64,000 nt of DNA, from positions 1 through 64,000 of the forward strand of contig NZ_SJOP01000014.1 in the NCBI RefSeq assembly GCF_004331415.1, written 5' to 3'. Below, in pieces: positions 55,464 to 64,000 of the stretch. How positions within the stretch are numbered: the stretch's first letter is position 1; every line of letters starts with the position of its first letter. This stretch comes from Kosakonia quasisacchari (lineage in GTDB: Bacteria; Pseudomonadota; Gammaproteobacteria; Enterobacterales; Enterobacteriaceae). Both the position numbers and the translations under genes were made by a program. A model generated the notes under the pieces. It was not told the origin of the DNA. It ran no database searches and saw only the letters and a list, made by a program, of their open reading frames with translations.

Positions 55464-56849
55464 ATGGCCGAAATTCTTCGTAATAAAAAACCGCTGGCGG
55501 TCAGCCCGATAAAAAGTGGCCAACCGCTCGGCGCGATCCTTGCGAGCCTGGGATTCGAACAGAGCATCCCGCTGGTACACGGCGCACAGGGATGCAGTGC
55601 GTTCGCGAAAGTTTTCTTTATTCAACACTTTCACGATCCCATTCCGCTGCAATCAACGGCGATGGACCCCACATCCACCATTATGGGTGCCGATGAAAAC
55701 ATTTTTACCGCACTCAACGTTCTCTGCCAGCGCAACGCCGCGAAATCCATTGTGCTGCTCAGCACCGGGCTTTCAGAAGCCCAGGGCAGCGATATTTCTC
55801 GGGTGGTGCGCCAGTTTCGTGACGATTTCCCCCGCCATAAAGGCGTTGCGCTGCTCACCGTAAACACGCCGGATTTCTATGGCTCGCTGGAAAACGGCTA
55901 CAGCGCAGTGCTGGAAAGCATGATTGAACAGTGGGTGCCCGCGCAGCCCGCCACCAGCCTGCGCAACCGCCGCGTGAACTTGCTGGTCAGCCATTTACTG
56001 ACGCCGGGCGATATCGAATTGCTACGCAGTTATGTTGAAGCCTTTGGCCTGCAACCGGTGATTGTGCCGGATCTGTCGCTGTCGCTGGATGGGCATCTGG
56101 CAAACGGTGATTTTTCGCCCGTTACCCAGGGAGGAACGTCGCTGCGCATGATTGAACAGATGGGGCAAAACCAGGCCACCTTCGTGATTGGTAACTCGCT
56201 GGGGCGTGCAGCAGGGTTACTGGCGCAGCGCAGCCGTGGCGAAGTGATCACCCTGCCACATCTGATGACGCTTGAAGCGTGCGACACGTTTATCCATCGA
56301 TTGAAAACGCTCTCCGGTCGGGATGTCCCCGCGTGGATTGAGCGCCAGCGCGGGCAAGTTCAGGATGCGATGATCGATTGCCATATGTGGTTACAGGGTG
56401 CCGCTATCGCCATGGCAGCAGAAGGTGATCACCTGGCGGCGTGGTGCGATTTCGCTCGCAGCCTGGGCATGATCCCTGGACCAATTGTCGCGCCGGTCAG
56501 CCAACCGGGATTGCAACATCTGCCGGTCGAAACGGTAGTGATAGGCGACCTGGAGGATATGCAGGATCTGCTGTGTGATACGCCTGCCGCGTTGCTGGTG
56601 GCCAACTCTCATGCCGCCGATCTCGCCACACAGTTTGATTTGTCGCTTATCCGCACCGGTTTCCCGGTTTATGACCGTCTGGGAGAATTTCGTCGTGTAC
56701 GCCAGGGCTATAGCGGCATTCGTGACACGCTGTTTGAACTGGCGAATGTGATGCGTGAACGCCATCACCCCCTTGCAATCTATCGCTCGCCGCTGCGCCA
56801 GCACTTTGGCGACAACGTTACGCCAGGAGATCTGTATGCCGCATGTTAA
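55464..56849 (+). CDS. nifN: FeMo-cofactor scaffold NifN
   Basis: 461 residues from the ATG at 55464 (AAGGAG site), 10 bases after nifE. Related to NifK: GQPLGAILASLGFEQSIPLVHGAQGCSAFAKVFFIQHFHDPIPLQSTAMD. The second subunit of the NifEN scaffold. Overlaps nifX by 14 bases. Confidence 0.97.
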   Translation: MAEILRNKKPLAVSPIKSGQPLGAILASLGFEQSIPLVHGAQGCSAFAKVFFIQHFHDPIPLQSTAMDPTSTIMGADENIFTALNVLCQRNAAKSIVLLSTGLSEAQGSDISRVVRQFRDDFPRHKGVALLTVNTPDFYGSLENGYSAVLESMIEQWVPAQPATSLRNRRVNLLVSHLLTPGDIELLRSYVEAFGLQPVIVPDLSLSLDGHLANGDFSPVTQGGTSLRMIEQMGQNQATFVIGNSLGRAAGLLAQRSRGEVITLPHLMTLEACDTFIHRLKTLSGRDVPAWIERQRGQVQDAMIDCHMWLQGAAIAMAAEGDHLAAWCDFARSLGMIPGPIVAPVSQPGLQHLPVETVVIGDLEDMQDLLCDTPAALLVANSHAADLATQFDLSLIRTGFPVYDRLGEFRRVRQGYSGIRDTLFELANVMRERHHPLAIYRSPLRQHFGDNVTPGDLYAAC

Positions 56850-57294
56850 TCGTCAGTTCAGCACTATTTGCTCGGACGAATGGTCAATGAAAGTCGCCTT
56901 TGCCAGTTCTGATTATCGCCATGTGGATCAGCACTTTGGCGCCACGCCAAAATTAGTGGTCTATGGCGTCAAAGAGAGCGAAGTCACGCTGTTACGGGTG
57001 GTGGATTTCTCCGTGCTCGCCGGGCACCAACAAGAGAAGCTCAATTGTCGCATTCACGCGCTGGAAGATTGCGTCACACTCTACTGCGTGGCGATTGGTG
57101 AAGCTGTTTTTCGCCAGCTTTTGCAAGTCGGCGTGCGCGCGGTACGTGTACCGCAAGAAACCACCATTGCCGGGTTGTTACAGGAGATCCAGCACTACTG
57201 GTATGACAAAGAGCAGCGTAAAACCGCCCGCAATCCGCAACGCTTCGCCCAGTTTCTGCAGGAACAGACATGGCAGGAAGAAGATGAGCATTAG
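56836..57294 (+). CDS. nifX: NifX, FeMo-co/NifB-co carrier
   Basis: 152 residues from the ATG at 56836 (CCAGGAG site) inside the end of nifN. Matches Klebsiella NifX: EWSMKVAFASSDYRHVDQHFGATPKLVVYGV, then RIHALEDCVTLYCVAIGEAVFRQLLQVGV. It carries NifB-co or VK-cluster to NifEN. Last gene of nifENX. Confidence 0.95.
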   Translation: MPHVNRQFSTICSDEWSMKVAFASSDYRHVDQHFGATPKLVVYGVKESEVTLLRVVDFSVLAGHQQEKLNCRIHALEDCVTLYCVAIGEAVFRQLLQVGVRAVRVPQETTIAGLLQEIQHYWYDKEQRKTARNPQRFAQFLQEQTWQEEDEH

Positions 57295-57304
57295 ACACAG
57301 TCCG

Positions 57305-57329
57305 TGTCGGTTGTGTGACAAAGCCAACA
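57305..57329. promoter_or_regulatory. Two overlapping NifA activator sequences for nifU
   Basis: TGT-CGGTTGTGTG-ACA at 57305-57320 and TGT-GACAAAGCCA-ACA at 57314-57329, both exact TGT-N10-ACA and sharing 7 bases. About 80-100 bases upstream of the nifU -24 element; the second runs into the left arm of the following hairpin. Confidence 0.7.
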
Positions 57330-57364
57330 TAAAATTGCGACACAGCGCAAAGTTTTATGTTGGC
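57323..57364. terminator. Long hairpin between nifX and nifU
   Basis: A perfect 12-bp stem GCCAACATAAAA (57323-57334)/TTTTATGTTGGC (57353-57364), with an inner TTGCG/CGCAA stem. It probably ends nifENX transcripts. It overlaps a NifA site. Confidence 0.7.
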
Positions 57365-57403
57365 CTCAATTTTTACTTTATTGAAATATAACGTTTTTCC
57401 CTT

Positions 57404-57421
57404 CTGGTATTGCTTTTGCTT
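57404..57421 (+). promoter_or_regulatory. nifU sigma-54 promoter (-24/-12)
   Basis: CTGGTATTGCTTTTGCTT with GG (57406) and GC (57418) 10 bases apart, 80 bases before the nifU start. Drives nifUSVWZM. Confidence 0.88.
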
Positions 57422-57500
57422 GGTTGTCATAACCCGCCGTTGATTGAGGCGGTGAAATGCGCAACGGCGCTTTCCGTCATCTCTCCTGGGAGCCAGGCAC

Positions 57501-58325
57501 ATGTGGAATTACTCCGAGAAAGTGAAAGATCATTTTTTTAATCCCCGTAACGCGCGGGTGGTAGATAACGCCAACGCCGTGGGCGATGTGGGATCGTTGA
57601 GCTGTGGCGATGCGCTGCGGCTGATGCTACGAGTAGACCCGCAAAGTGAAACCATTCTCGAAGCCGGGTTTCAGACGTTTGGCTGCGGCAGCGCGATTGC
57701 CTCCTCTTCCGCCCTCACCGAGCTGATTATTGGCCGCACGCTGGCGCAGGCCGAGCAAGTGACCAACCAGCAGATTGCGGATTACCTCGATGGCCTGCCG
57801 CCGCAAAAAATGCACTGCTCGGTGATGGGTCAGGAGGCGCTGCGGGCGGCAATCGCCCATTACCGTGGCGAAACGCTGGAAGATGATCACGAAGAAGGCG
57901 CACTGATTTGCAAATGCTTCGGCGTCGATGAAGGGCAAATTCGCCGGGCGGTACTGAGCAATGGCCTGACCACCCTTGAAGAGGTGATCAACTACACCAA
58001 AGCGGGCGGCGGCTGTACCGCGTGCCATGAAAAAATTGAACTGGCGCTGGCCGATATTCTCGCGCAGCACCCGCAGGCCGCTATTCCCGTCGCCACAGAG
58101 AAAGATCCGCACTGGCAGGAAGTGGTCGATGCGATCACCGAATTACGCCCGCATATCCAGGCCGATGGTGGCGATATGTCGCTCCTGAGCGTCGCCAATC
58201 ACACCGTGACCGTCAGCCTTTCCGGGAGTTGCAGCGGCTGCATGATGACCGACATGACGCTGGCCTGGCTGCAGCAAAAACTGATGGAGCGTACCGGCTG
58301 TTATATGACCGTTGTGGCCGCCTGA
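57501..58325 (+). CDS. nifU: Fe-S cluster scaffold NifU
   Basis: 274 residues in three modules. An IscU-like domain with C35, C62 and C106; a central Bfd-like [2Fe-2S] domain with C137, C139, C172 and C175; and a C-terminal Nfu domain with C244 and C247 (SGSCSGC). All cysteines expected for full-length NifU are present. It builds [2Fe-2S] and [4Fe-4S] clusters for nitrogenase with sulfur from NifS. First gene of nifUSVWZM. Confidence 0.98.
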   Translation: MWNYSEKVKDHFFNPRNARVVDNANAVGDVGSLSCGDALRLMLRVDPQSETILEAGFQTFGCGSAIASSSALTELIIGRTLAQAEQVTNQQIADYLDGLPPQKMHCSVMGQEALRAAIAHYRGETLEDDHEEGALICKCFGVDEGQIRRAVLSNGLTTLEEVINYTKAGGGCTACHEKIELALADILAQHPQAAIPVATEKDPHWQEVVDAITELRPHIQADGGDMSLLSVANHTVTVSLSGSCSGCMMTDMTLAWLQQKLMERTGCYMTVVAA

Positions 58326-58357
58326 GCCACCACATTTCAACCGTTGGGGGAGAAACT

Positions 58358-59551
58358 ATGAAACAGGTCTATCTGGACAATAACGCCACCACCCGTATCG
58401 ACCCGATGGTGCTGGAAGCGATGATGCCATTCTTAACCGAACATTACGGTAACCCGTCGTCGATTCACGACTTTGGCACCCCCTCCCGCGCCGCGCTTGA
58501 ACGCGCACACCAGCAAGTCGCCGCGCTGCTGGGCGCCGATCACAGCAGCGAAATCATCTTCACCTCCTGTGCAACCGAAGCCACCAGCACCGCGCTGCAC
58601 GCCTGCGTTGAGTTGATGCCAGAGCGCCGGGAGATTATTATCACCGCCGTTGAACACCCAGCCACCCTCGCCGTGTGTGAACATCTGGAACGTCAGGGTT
58701 ACCTTATCCATCGCATTGGCGTCAATACTAGCGGCGCGCTGGATATGGAACAGTATCGTCGCGCACTGAGCACACGTGTGGCGGCGGTGAGCGTGATGTG
58801 GGCGAATAACGAAACCGGCGTACTGTTTCCGGTTATTGAGATGGCCGCCATGGCGCAGGAATATGGCGCACTGTTTCACTGCGACGCGGTACAAGTGGTT
58901 GGCAAAATTCCACTGGATATCGCTCGCACGCAGATCGATATGCTCTCCTGCTCGGCGCATAAACTGCACGGCCCGAAGGGTGTTGGCTGCCTCTATTTGC
59001 GTCGTGGCACGCGCTTTCGTCCTCTGTTGCGCGGTGGGCATCAGGAGCGTGGTCGCCGCGCCGGTACTGAGAATATCGCCGGGATTGTTGGCATGGGCGC
59101 AGCGTGTGAACTGGCGCAGATACACCTGCCAGGTAGCGTAGGCATCGCCAGCCTGCGCGATCGCCTGCAAAACGAACTGGTGAAACAGGTGCCGTCAGTG
59201 ATGGTGATGGGCGGCGATCAACCTCGCGTCCCTGGCACGGCGAACCTGGCGTTTGAATTTATCGAAGGGGAAGCCATTTTACTGCTCCTCAACCAGGCGG
59301 GGATCGCCGCCTCCAGCGGCAGCGCCTGCACCTCCGGCTCGCTGGAACCGTCGCATGTGATGCGGGCAATGAACATTCCCTACACGGCAGCGCATGGCAG
59401 TATCCGTTTTTCACTCTCGCGCTACACGCGGGAAAAAGAGATCGACTATGTAATAGAGACGCTGCCAGGCATTATTGCGCGTCTGCGCGCACTTTCCCCG
59501 TACTGGCAGGAAGGCCCGATACCCGCCACATTTACGCCGGTTTACGGCTAA
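58358..59551 (+). CDS. nifS: Cysteine desulfurase NifS
   Basis: 397 residues from the ATG at 58358 (GGGGGAG site; a longer frame from 58229 is inside nifU and rejected). MKQVYLDNNATTRIDP start; H100 in AVEHPA stacks on PLP; S-A-H-K202 is the PLP lysine; C324 in SSGSACTSGSLEPSHV is the persulfide cysteine. It provides sulfur to NifU. Confidence 0.98.
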   Translation: MKQVYLDNNATTRIDPMVLEAMMPFLTEHYGNPSSIHDFGTPSRAALERAHQQVAALLGADHSSEIIFTSCATEATSTALHACVELMPERREIIITAVEHPATLAVCEHLERQGYLIHRIGVNTSGALDMEQYRRALSTRVAAVSVMWANNETGVLFPVIEMAAMAQEYGALFHCDAVQVVGKIPLDIARTQIDMLSCSAHKLHGPKGVGCLYLRRGTRFRPLLRGGHQERGRRAGTENIAGIVGMGAACELAQIHLPGSVGIASLRDRLQNELVKQVPSVMVMGGDQPRVPGTANLAFEFIEGEAILLLLNQAGIAASSGSACTSGSLEPSHVMRAMNIPYTAAHGSIRFSLSRYTREKEIDYVIETLPGIIARLRALSPYWQEGPIPATFTPVYG

Positions 59552-59560
59552 GGCGGCAAC

Positions 59561-60706
59561 ATGCCCAGCGTACTGATCAATGACACCACGCTGCGCGACG
59601 GCGAACAGAGCCCCGGCGTTGCCTTTTGCGCTAGCGAGAAAATCGCCATTGCCGAAGCGCTGTTTGCCGCCGGCGTGACTGCGCTGGAAGTCGGCACGCC
59701 AGCGATGGGGCGCGAAGAACGCCAACGGATGCGCCAGGTGCGCCAGCAACTGCCTGACGCCACGCTAATGGCCTGGTGTCGCATGAACACCGACGAAATC
59801 GCCCAGAGCGCCGATCTCGGCATGGACTGGGTGGATATCTCGCTGCCCGCCTCTGATAAGCTGCGGCAGTACAAATTGCGCGAACCGCTGCCGGTCGTGC
59901 TGGATAAGCTGGCCACACTGATCGCACAGGCGCGACACCAGGGGTTACAGGTCTGTATTGGTTGCGAAGACGCTTCACGCGCCAGCGATCACACATTAGC
60001 GGACATTGCGCAAGTCGCCATCAGCGCAGGTGCACAGCGGTTGCGTTTTGCCGATACCCTTGGCCTGCTCGACCCGTTAACCACCACACAGCGCATCAGC
60101 GCCCTGCGTCAATGCTGGTCCGGTGAAATTGAAATGCACGCCCATAACGATCTCGGAATGGCGACCGCCAATACGCTGGCAGCGGTACGCGCCGGGGCAA
60201 CCAGTGTGAATACTACCGTGCTGGGTCTTGGCGAACGCGCCGGAAACGCCGCGCTGGAAACCGTCGCACTCGGTCTGAGCCGCTGTCTGGGGCTGGATAG
60301 CGGTGTGGATTTCACGCAATTACCGTTGCTCTGCCAGCAGGTCGCCGATGCCGCCCGGCGCCCCATTGACCCACAACAACCGCTGGTTGGCGCGCAGGTA
60401 TTCACCCACGAATCCGGCGTACATGTCGCCGCCCTGCTGCGCGATCGCGAAAGCTACCAGGCCATCGACCCGGCGCTGATGGGGCGTGAGTACCGGCTGG
60501 TGCTCGGTAAACACTCTGGTCGTCAGGCCGTGGAAGGCGTGTTTACCCGGCTGGGCTATCACCTTAACGCCCTGCAAATCGACCTGCTGCTGCCCGCCAT
60601 TCGCCGCGTGGCTGAGAGCAGCAAACGCACCCCGCATGACGATGAACTGATCGCGCTTTACACCACATTGTGTGGCACAAGCGCCCCACACCTGGCGAGA
60701 GGCTAA
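59561..60706 (+). CDS. nifV: Homocitrate synthase NifV
   Basis: 381 residues. TIM-barrel of the HMGL/LeuA family: [18 protein letters not shown] carries the conserved R-D-x-E metal-site start, [23 protein letters not shown] the H-x-H metal ligands, and [17 protein letters not shown]. It condenses acetyl-CoA and 2-oxoglutarate to R-homocitrate, the organic part of FeMo-co. 9 bases after nifS. Confidence 0.98.
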   Translation: MPSVLINDTTLRDGEQSPGVAFCASEKIAIAEALFAAGVTALEVGTPAMGREERQRMRQVRQQLPDATLMAWCRMNTDEIAQSADLGMDWVDISLPASDKLRQYKLREPLPVVLDKLATLIAQARHQGLQVCIGCEDASRASDHTLADIAQVAISAGAQRLRFADTLGLLDPLTTTQRISALRQCWSGEIEMHAHNDLGMATANTLAAVRAGATSVNTTVLGLGERAGNAALETVALGLSRCLGLDSGVDFTQLPLLCQQVADAARRPIDPQQPLVGAQVFTHESGVHVAALLRDRESYQAIDPALMGREYRLVLGKHSGRQAVEGVFTRLGYHLNALQIDLLLPAIRRVAESSKRTPHDDELIALYTTLCGTSAPHLARG

Positions 60707-60708
60707 AG

Positions 60709-60966
60709 ATGGAATGGTTTTATCAGATTCCCGGCGTGGATGAACTCGACAGCGCCGAATCCTTTTTTACCTTTTTCTCCGTTCCTTATGAACCGCTAAC
60801 GCTGCGCCGTTGCTGCCTGCCGGTGCTGCGCGAATTTCATCAGCGCCTGCGCGACAATGTACCGCTGCGTAATCTGCTCGAGGTCACTCCCCCCGAGCCC
60901 TGGCTACTGGCGCGCAAACTGCTGGCGGAAAGCTACGAGCACTGTACAACGGAGCACACATCATGA
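60709..60966 (+). CDS. nifW: Nitrogenase-stabilising protein NifW
   Basis: 85 residues from the ATG at 60709, two bases after the nifV stop. MEWFYQIPGVDELDSAESFFTFFSVPYEP is the NifW start and L-x-V-L-R-E-F-H the conserved middle. NifW is thought to protect NifDK or help homocitrate insertion. Four-base overlap with nifZ. Confidence 0.95.
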   Translation: MEWFYQIPGVDELDSAESFFTFFSVPYEPLTLRRCCLPVLREFHQRLRDNVPLRNLLEVTPPEPWLLARKLLAESYEHCTTEHTS

Positions 60967-61406
60967 AGCGAAAGTATGCGTTCGGTGAGGAAGTCCGCGT
61001 TAGCCGCGCTATCCGCAACGATGGCACCATGCCGGGTTACCGGCGCGGTGATTTGCTGGTGCGCCGGGGTAGCACGGGTTTTGTTCGTGAACAGGGCACT
61101 TTCCTGATGGATAAAGTTATCTATCAAATCCATTTTCCCGACTGCGGCTTGATTGTTGGCTGCCGTGAACAAGAATTGCTCCCACTTTCCGAACCCTGGC
61201 ACGCCGGGCAGTTCCAGTACGGCGATACCGTCGCCTGCCGCCACGCGCTGGCCATCGGCGACAACATTGTCGTGGCCGCCGGAGAACAGGGTCATATCAC
61301 CGCCACGGGCCAGGGAGAGGATGCCGATAGTTACACCGTCACCTTTTCCGGGCGCTGGTTTCAGGTTCCCGCCAGCGCCATGATCTTGCTGGAGACGCCA
61401 CTATGA
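60963..61406 (+). CDS. nifZ: Nitrogenase P-cluster maturation protein NifZ
   Basis: 147 residues, ATGA overlap with nifW. FGEEVRVSRAIRNDGTMPGYRRGDLLVRRGSTGFVREQGTF and VYQIHFPDCGLIVGCREQELL-type strands match NifZ. It contributes to the second P-cluster formation in NifDK. The 3' end overlaps nifM by four bases. Confidence 0.95.
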   Translation: MKRKYAFGEEVRVSRAIRNDGTMPGYRRGDLLVRRGSTGFVREQGTFLMDKVIYQIHFPDCGLIVGCREQELLPLSEPWHAGQFQYGDTVACRHALAIGDNIVVAAGEQGHITATGQGEDADSYTVTFSGRWFQVPASAMILLETPL

Positions 61407-62188
61407 TGCCGTGGGAGCGTTTCGCCCGCCGACGGCTGGCGCTGACCCGCTGGCACTGCGAGCCGGAAAACATCCCGGCGGCACACCAACAAGCATTTGA
61501 CCGTGCCTGGGCGCGCCAGCGCCAGCTCGAACAGGCGGTCGTTAATATGACACGCGACGAAATCATTACTGACGATGCACGTAATGCCGTGGCGGCATCA
61601 CTGGCACCGCAGCTCAATGAAAGCCCTTTTTCCCCAGCCGAGCGCCAGGCGGTGATTGCGCATCATGTGCACCTGGAAACGCAGTTTGCTGAAATAGCAA
61701 GCACAGCCCCCGTCCCGGACGAAGAGAGCGTGCTGCGTTGGTATCAGCAACATCGGGCGCAATTTATGCGCCCGGAACAACGCTTAACCTCGCACTTGCT
61801 GCTTACCGTAGAGCAAAATGATGCCGAGGTACGAAAGCAGATAACCCCTATTTATCAGCAAATCAGTAACAACCGCTCTGCCTTTGCCCGGCTGGCAAGA
61901 CACCACTCGCACTGCCCCAGCGCGCTGGAAGGTGGGCGTCTGGGCTGGGTAAGTCGCGGTCTGCTCTTTCCGGAACTGGAAAAGGTGCTGTTTACGCTAC
62001 AAACAGATGAGATTAGCCAGCCTGTCGAAACGGCACTCGGCTGGCATTTGCTGTGGTGTGAACAGATTCGCCAACCCGCACCGATGGCCCAGGAGGAAGC
62101 GCTGGCGAAAGCGCGGGAGTATTTGTACCGCCAGTCCCAGCAGCAGTGGCAACGTCAGTGGCTGGCATCCTTATTACAGGCGCACTGA
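61403..62188 (+). CDS. nifM: NifM, peptidyl-prolyl isomerase for NifH maturation
   Basis: 261 residues. Helical N-terminal part, then a PpiC-type rotamase domain (RPEQRLTSHLLLTV, FARLARHHSHCPSALEGGRLGWVSRGLLFPELEKVLFTLQTDEISQPVETALGWHLLWCE). It helps fold NifH through cis/trans proline isomerisation. Last gene of nifUSVWZM, ended by a bidirectional terminator. Confidence 0.95.
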   Translation: MMPWERFARRRLALTRWHCEPENIPAAHQQAFDRAWARQRQLEQAVVNMTRDEIITDDARNAVAASLAPQLNESPFSPAERQAVIAHHVHLETQFAEIASTAPVPDEESVLRWYQQHRAQFMRPEQRLTSHLLLTVEQNDAEVRKQITPIYQQISNNRSAFARLARHHSHCPSALEGGRLGWVSRGLLFPELEKVLFTLQTDEISQPVETALGWHLLWCEQIRQPAPMAQEEALAKAREYLYRQSQQQWQRQWLASLLQAH

Positions 62189-62220
62189 AAAGCCCGGCGA
62201 TGGTTGTCAACCGGGCTTTT
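62188..62220. terminator. Bidirectional terminator between nifM and nifF
   Basis: AAAAGCCCGG (62188-62197) pairs with CCGGGCTTTT (62211-62220), A-rich on one side and T-rich on the other, serving both convergent operons. Confidence 0.92.
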
Positions 62221-62226
62221 CAGGCA

Positions 62227-62757
62227 TTAGAGGATCAGCGGTTTGAGCGTGCCCAGCCACGCCTCAATGCGTTCATCACTCAGGTCGTACTGGTTATCTT
62301 GATCCAGTACCAGACCAATAAAGTTATCCGCCTCAAGCGCGGACGACGAACCAAATGTGTATCCCTCATTCGGCCAGTGACCAACCATCTGCGCACCGCA
62401 GCTTTTCAGCGTGTCGTACAGCGGGCGCAGGCCGCTGGCGAAATTATCCGGGTAACCCACCTGATCGCCCAGACCAAACAACGCCACCGTTTTACCACTC
62501 AAGCTATCGCTTTGCAGTTGGGTGACAAATTCACTCCAGGATTCATCCTCGCACCCCGCCGCAAGCCCCGGCAACTGCCCGTCTCCAAGCGTCGGGGTGC
62601 CTAATATCAGCACCGGATAAGAGAGAAAGGTTTCAAGATCGGTCCGGTTGATATTGACCGGCGCATCCGCCAGTTCACCCAGTTTTTTATGGATCTGTTT
62701 GGCAATTTTGCGGGTCTTGCCGGTGTCGGTGCCGAAAAAAATTCCAATATTTGCCAT
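62227..62757 (-). CDS. nifF: Flavodoxin NifF
   Basis: 176 residues. FMN phosphate loop FFGTDTGKTRKIAKQIHKKL at 8-27. The W-90s loop and YDLSD-type loop (WPNEGYTFGSSSALEADNFIGLVLDQDNQYDLSDERIEAWL) match long-chain nitrogenase flavodoxins. It carries electrons from NifJ to NifH. Own sigma-54 promoter, transcribed toward nifM. Confidence 0.98.
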   Translation of the reverse strand: MANIGIFFGTDTGKTRKIAKQIHKKLGELADAPVNINRTDLETFLSYPVLILGTPTLGDGQLPGLAAGCEDESWSEFVTQLQSDSLSGKTVALFGLGDQVGYPDNFASGLRPLYDTLKSCGAQMVGHWPNEGYTFGSSSALEADNFIGLVLDQDNQYDLSDERIEAWLGTLKPLIL

Positions 62758-62817
62758 AACACGCGCTCCTGTTGAAAAAGAAATTCCGCCGAGAAAATGC
62801 GGTGAACGCGTTAGATA

Positions 62818-62835
62818 TTGCGAAGAGCGTGCCAG
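62818..62835 (-). promoter_or_regulatory. nifF sigma-54 promoter (-24/-12)
   Basis: Minus strand CTGGCACGCTCTTCGCAA: TGGCACG, then GC 10 bases after GG, 61 bases upstream of the nifF ATG. Confidence 0.87.
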
Positions 62836-62855
62836 TTTTCGTTACGAGCAACCCC

Positions 62856-62892
62856 TGCACCAGAATGGTTATTTGTGCACCAGTCTGGCGCT
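62856..62892. promoter_or_regulatory. Two tandem NtrC-type sites upstream of nifLA
   Basis: TGCACCAGAATGGTTAT at 62856-62872 and TGCACCAGTCTGGCGCT at 62876-62892, each a good TGCACC half-site with an imperfect right half. They are exactly 20 bases apart and about 110-145 bases upstream of the nifL -24 element, like the paired NtrC sites described for K. pneumoniae nifL. They also lie just upstream of the nifF promoter. Confidence 0.72.
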
Positions 62893-62998
62893 TTTTTTGG
62901 CAGCGCATCTTCTCGCAGATGCCCACCAGACGGGCCTTTAGCGCTTATACCGCGCTGAATACCGATCTGGATCAAGGTTTTGTCGGGTTATCAGCCAA

Positions 62999-63016
62999 AA
63001 GGTTCACTCTTTGCAT
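62999..63016 (+). promoter_or_regulatory. nifLA sigma-54 promoter (-24/-12)
   Basis: AAGGTTCACTCTTTGCAT: GG (63001) and GC (63013) 10 bases apart, with TTTGC at -12 and a non-consensus -24, as in Klebsiella nifL. Expected to be NtrC-activated. Confidence 0.82.
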
Positions 63017-63069
63017 GGTTATACGGGCCTGACATGTTGTCCGGGCGAAAGTCGCCAGGTGGCACAAAT

Positions 63070-63085
63070 TGTCAGAACTACGACA
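63070..63085. promoter_or_regulatory. NifA site inside the nifL leader
   Basis: TGT-CAGAACTACG-ACA, an exact TGT-N10-ACA, located downstream of the nifL promoter. It is more likely to serve nifF (about 240 bases away) than nifL. Confidence 0.65.
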
Positions 63086-63111
63086 CGATTAACTGACCGC
63101 AGGAGTGTGCG

Positions 63112-64000
63112 ATGACCCTGAATATGATGATGGATGCCAGCGCCCCCGAGGCAATTGCCGGTGCGCTCTCGCAACAACACCCTGGGCTGTTTTTTACCAT
63201 CGTTGAGGAAGCCCCCGTCGCCATTTCACTGACCGATGCCGAAGCCCGCATTGTCTATGCCAACCCGGCGTTTTGCCGCCAGACCGGCTATGAACTTGAA
63301 GCGTTGTTGCAGCAAAATCCCCGCCTGCTTGCCAGTAAGCAAACACCACGGGAAATCTACCAGGATATGTGGCACACCCTGTTGCAACGCCGCCCCTGGC
63401 GCGGGCAATTGATCAACCGTCACCGTGACGGCAGCCTGTATCTGGTCGAGATCGATATCACCCCGGTGATTAACCCGTTTGGCGAACTGGAACACTACCT
63501 GGCAATGCAGCGCGATATCAGCACCAGTTATGCGCTGGAGCAGCGATTGCGTAATCACATGACGCTGACCGAAGCGGTGCTGAATAACATTCCGGCGGCG
63601 GTGGTCGTAGTGGATGAACGCGACCATGTGATCATGGATAACCTCGCCTACAAAACGTTCTGTGCCGACTGCGGCGGAAAAGAGCTCCTGAACGAACTCA
63701 ATTTTTCAGCCCGTAAAGCGGAGCTGGCAAACGGCCAGGTATTACCGGTAGTGCTGCGCGGCGCGGTGCGCTGGTTGTCAGTCACCTGCTGGGCGCTGCC
63801 TGGCGTCAGCGAAGAAGCCGGTCGCTACTTTATCGATAATACGTTGACGCGCACGCTGGTGGTCATCACCGACGACACTCAACAGCGCCAGCAGCAGGAG
63901 CAAGGACGGCTTGACCGCCTTAAACAGCAGATGACCAGCGGCAAACTGCTGGCTGCGATCCGCGAAGCGCTCGACGCCGCGCTGATCCAGCTTAACTGCC
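63112..64000 (+). CDS. nifL: Nitrogen fixation negative regulator NifL (partial, runs off the window)
   Basis: The first 296 codons are visible, with CAGGAG before the ATG at 63112. PAS1 (~25-140: PGLFFTIVEEAPVAISLTDAEARIVYANPAFCRQTGYE, then a NRHRDGSLYLVEIDITP PAC segment) binds FAD and senses oxygen/redox. A second PAS-like domain starts near 155 (EAVLNNIPAAVVVVDERDHVI). The Q-linker and histidine-kinase-like GHKL part lie mostly beyond 64000. NifL binds and blocks NifA when oxygen or fixed nitrogen is present; nifA is expected next. Confidence 0.97.
   Translation, partial: MTLNMMMDASAPEAIAGALSQQHPGLFFTIVEEAPVAISLTDAEARIVYANPAFCRQTGYELEALLQQNPRLLASKQTPREIYQDMWHTLLQRRPWRGQLINRHRDGSLYLVEIDITPVINPFGELEHYLAMQRDISTSYALEQRLRNHMTLTEAVLNNIPAAVVVVDERDHVIMDNLAYKTFCADCGGKELLNELNFSARKAELANGQVLPVVLRGAVRWLSVTCWALPGVSEEAGRYFIDNTLTRTLVVITDDTQQRQQQEQGRLDRLKQQMTSGKLLAAIREALDAALIQLNC

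Overview
The window reads as chromosome of a free-living or plant-associated, nitrogen-fixing member of the Enterobacterales, most like Kosakonia or a Klebsiella/Raoultella relative. The main reason is a Klebsiella-type nif cluster in the order nifJ-HDKTY-ENX-USVWZM-F-L, with sigma-54 promoters and NifA and NtrC sites. Many neighbours also look like E. coli proteins (LysC, DigH/YddW, TehA, formate dehydrogenase). No rRNA, tRNA, IS element, integrase or CRISPR array was seen. All family comparisons are from memory of the families; no search was run.

Layout. 1-4.7 kb: tail of a probable methyltransferase, an MFS exporter with a divergent LysR regulator, two unrecognised genes and an NTF2-like protein. 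5.0-8.2 kb: a minus-strand set of three genes (SMI1/KNR4 protein, HNH-like membrane protein, coiled-coil tail-anchored protein) that looks like an uncharacterised effector/immunity-type module. 8.6-11.7 kb: an envelope operon (MipA/OmpV porin, serine hydrolase, small membrane protein, DUF2975 protein, YozG-type regulator). 11.7-16.6 kb: 1,3-diaminopropane pathway (dat, ddc) facing a divergent aspartokinase III paralogue. That paralogue carries lysine-desensitising residues, and its leader looks like a broken lysine riboswitch. 16.9-20.8 kb: VF530 protein, DigH, an AT-rich orphan gene, and an ECF sigma factor with a His-rich membrane partner.

20.9-27.3 kb is the most unusual accessory stretch. 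It holds a Septu-like pair (an HNH-ATPase fusion plus a second HNH protein), then a translationally coupled operon for a secreted thiaminase I-like enzyme and two tandem LecB-like calcium lectins, then a BhsA/YdgH-type periplasmic protein. 27.5-48.6 kb: TehA; a TreZ-TreY-TreX(GlgX) operon making trehalose from glycogen; a formate dehydrogenase-N/O operon whose alpha subunit has Cys where Sec is usual; a class A beta-lactamase; an MDR reductase; an SDR with a divergent LysR regulator; a metallophosphoesterase; a cupin.

45.1-64.0 kb is the nif region. nifJ (pyruvate:flavodoxin oxidoreductase) and nifF (flavodoxin) supply electrons. nifHDK encode nitrogenase. nifE, N, X, Y, V, U, S, W, Z, M and T build cofactors and mature the enzyme. 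nifL, cut by the window edge, starts the nifLA regulatory operon behind two NtrC-like sites. Six sigma-54 promoters (nifJ, nifH, nifE, nifU, nifF, nifL) were found by hand, and NifA-type TGT-N10-ACA sites accompany nifJ/nifH, nifE, nifU and nifF.
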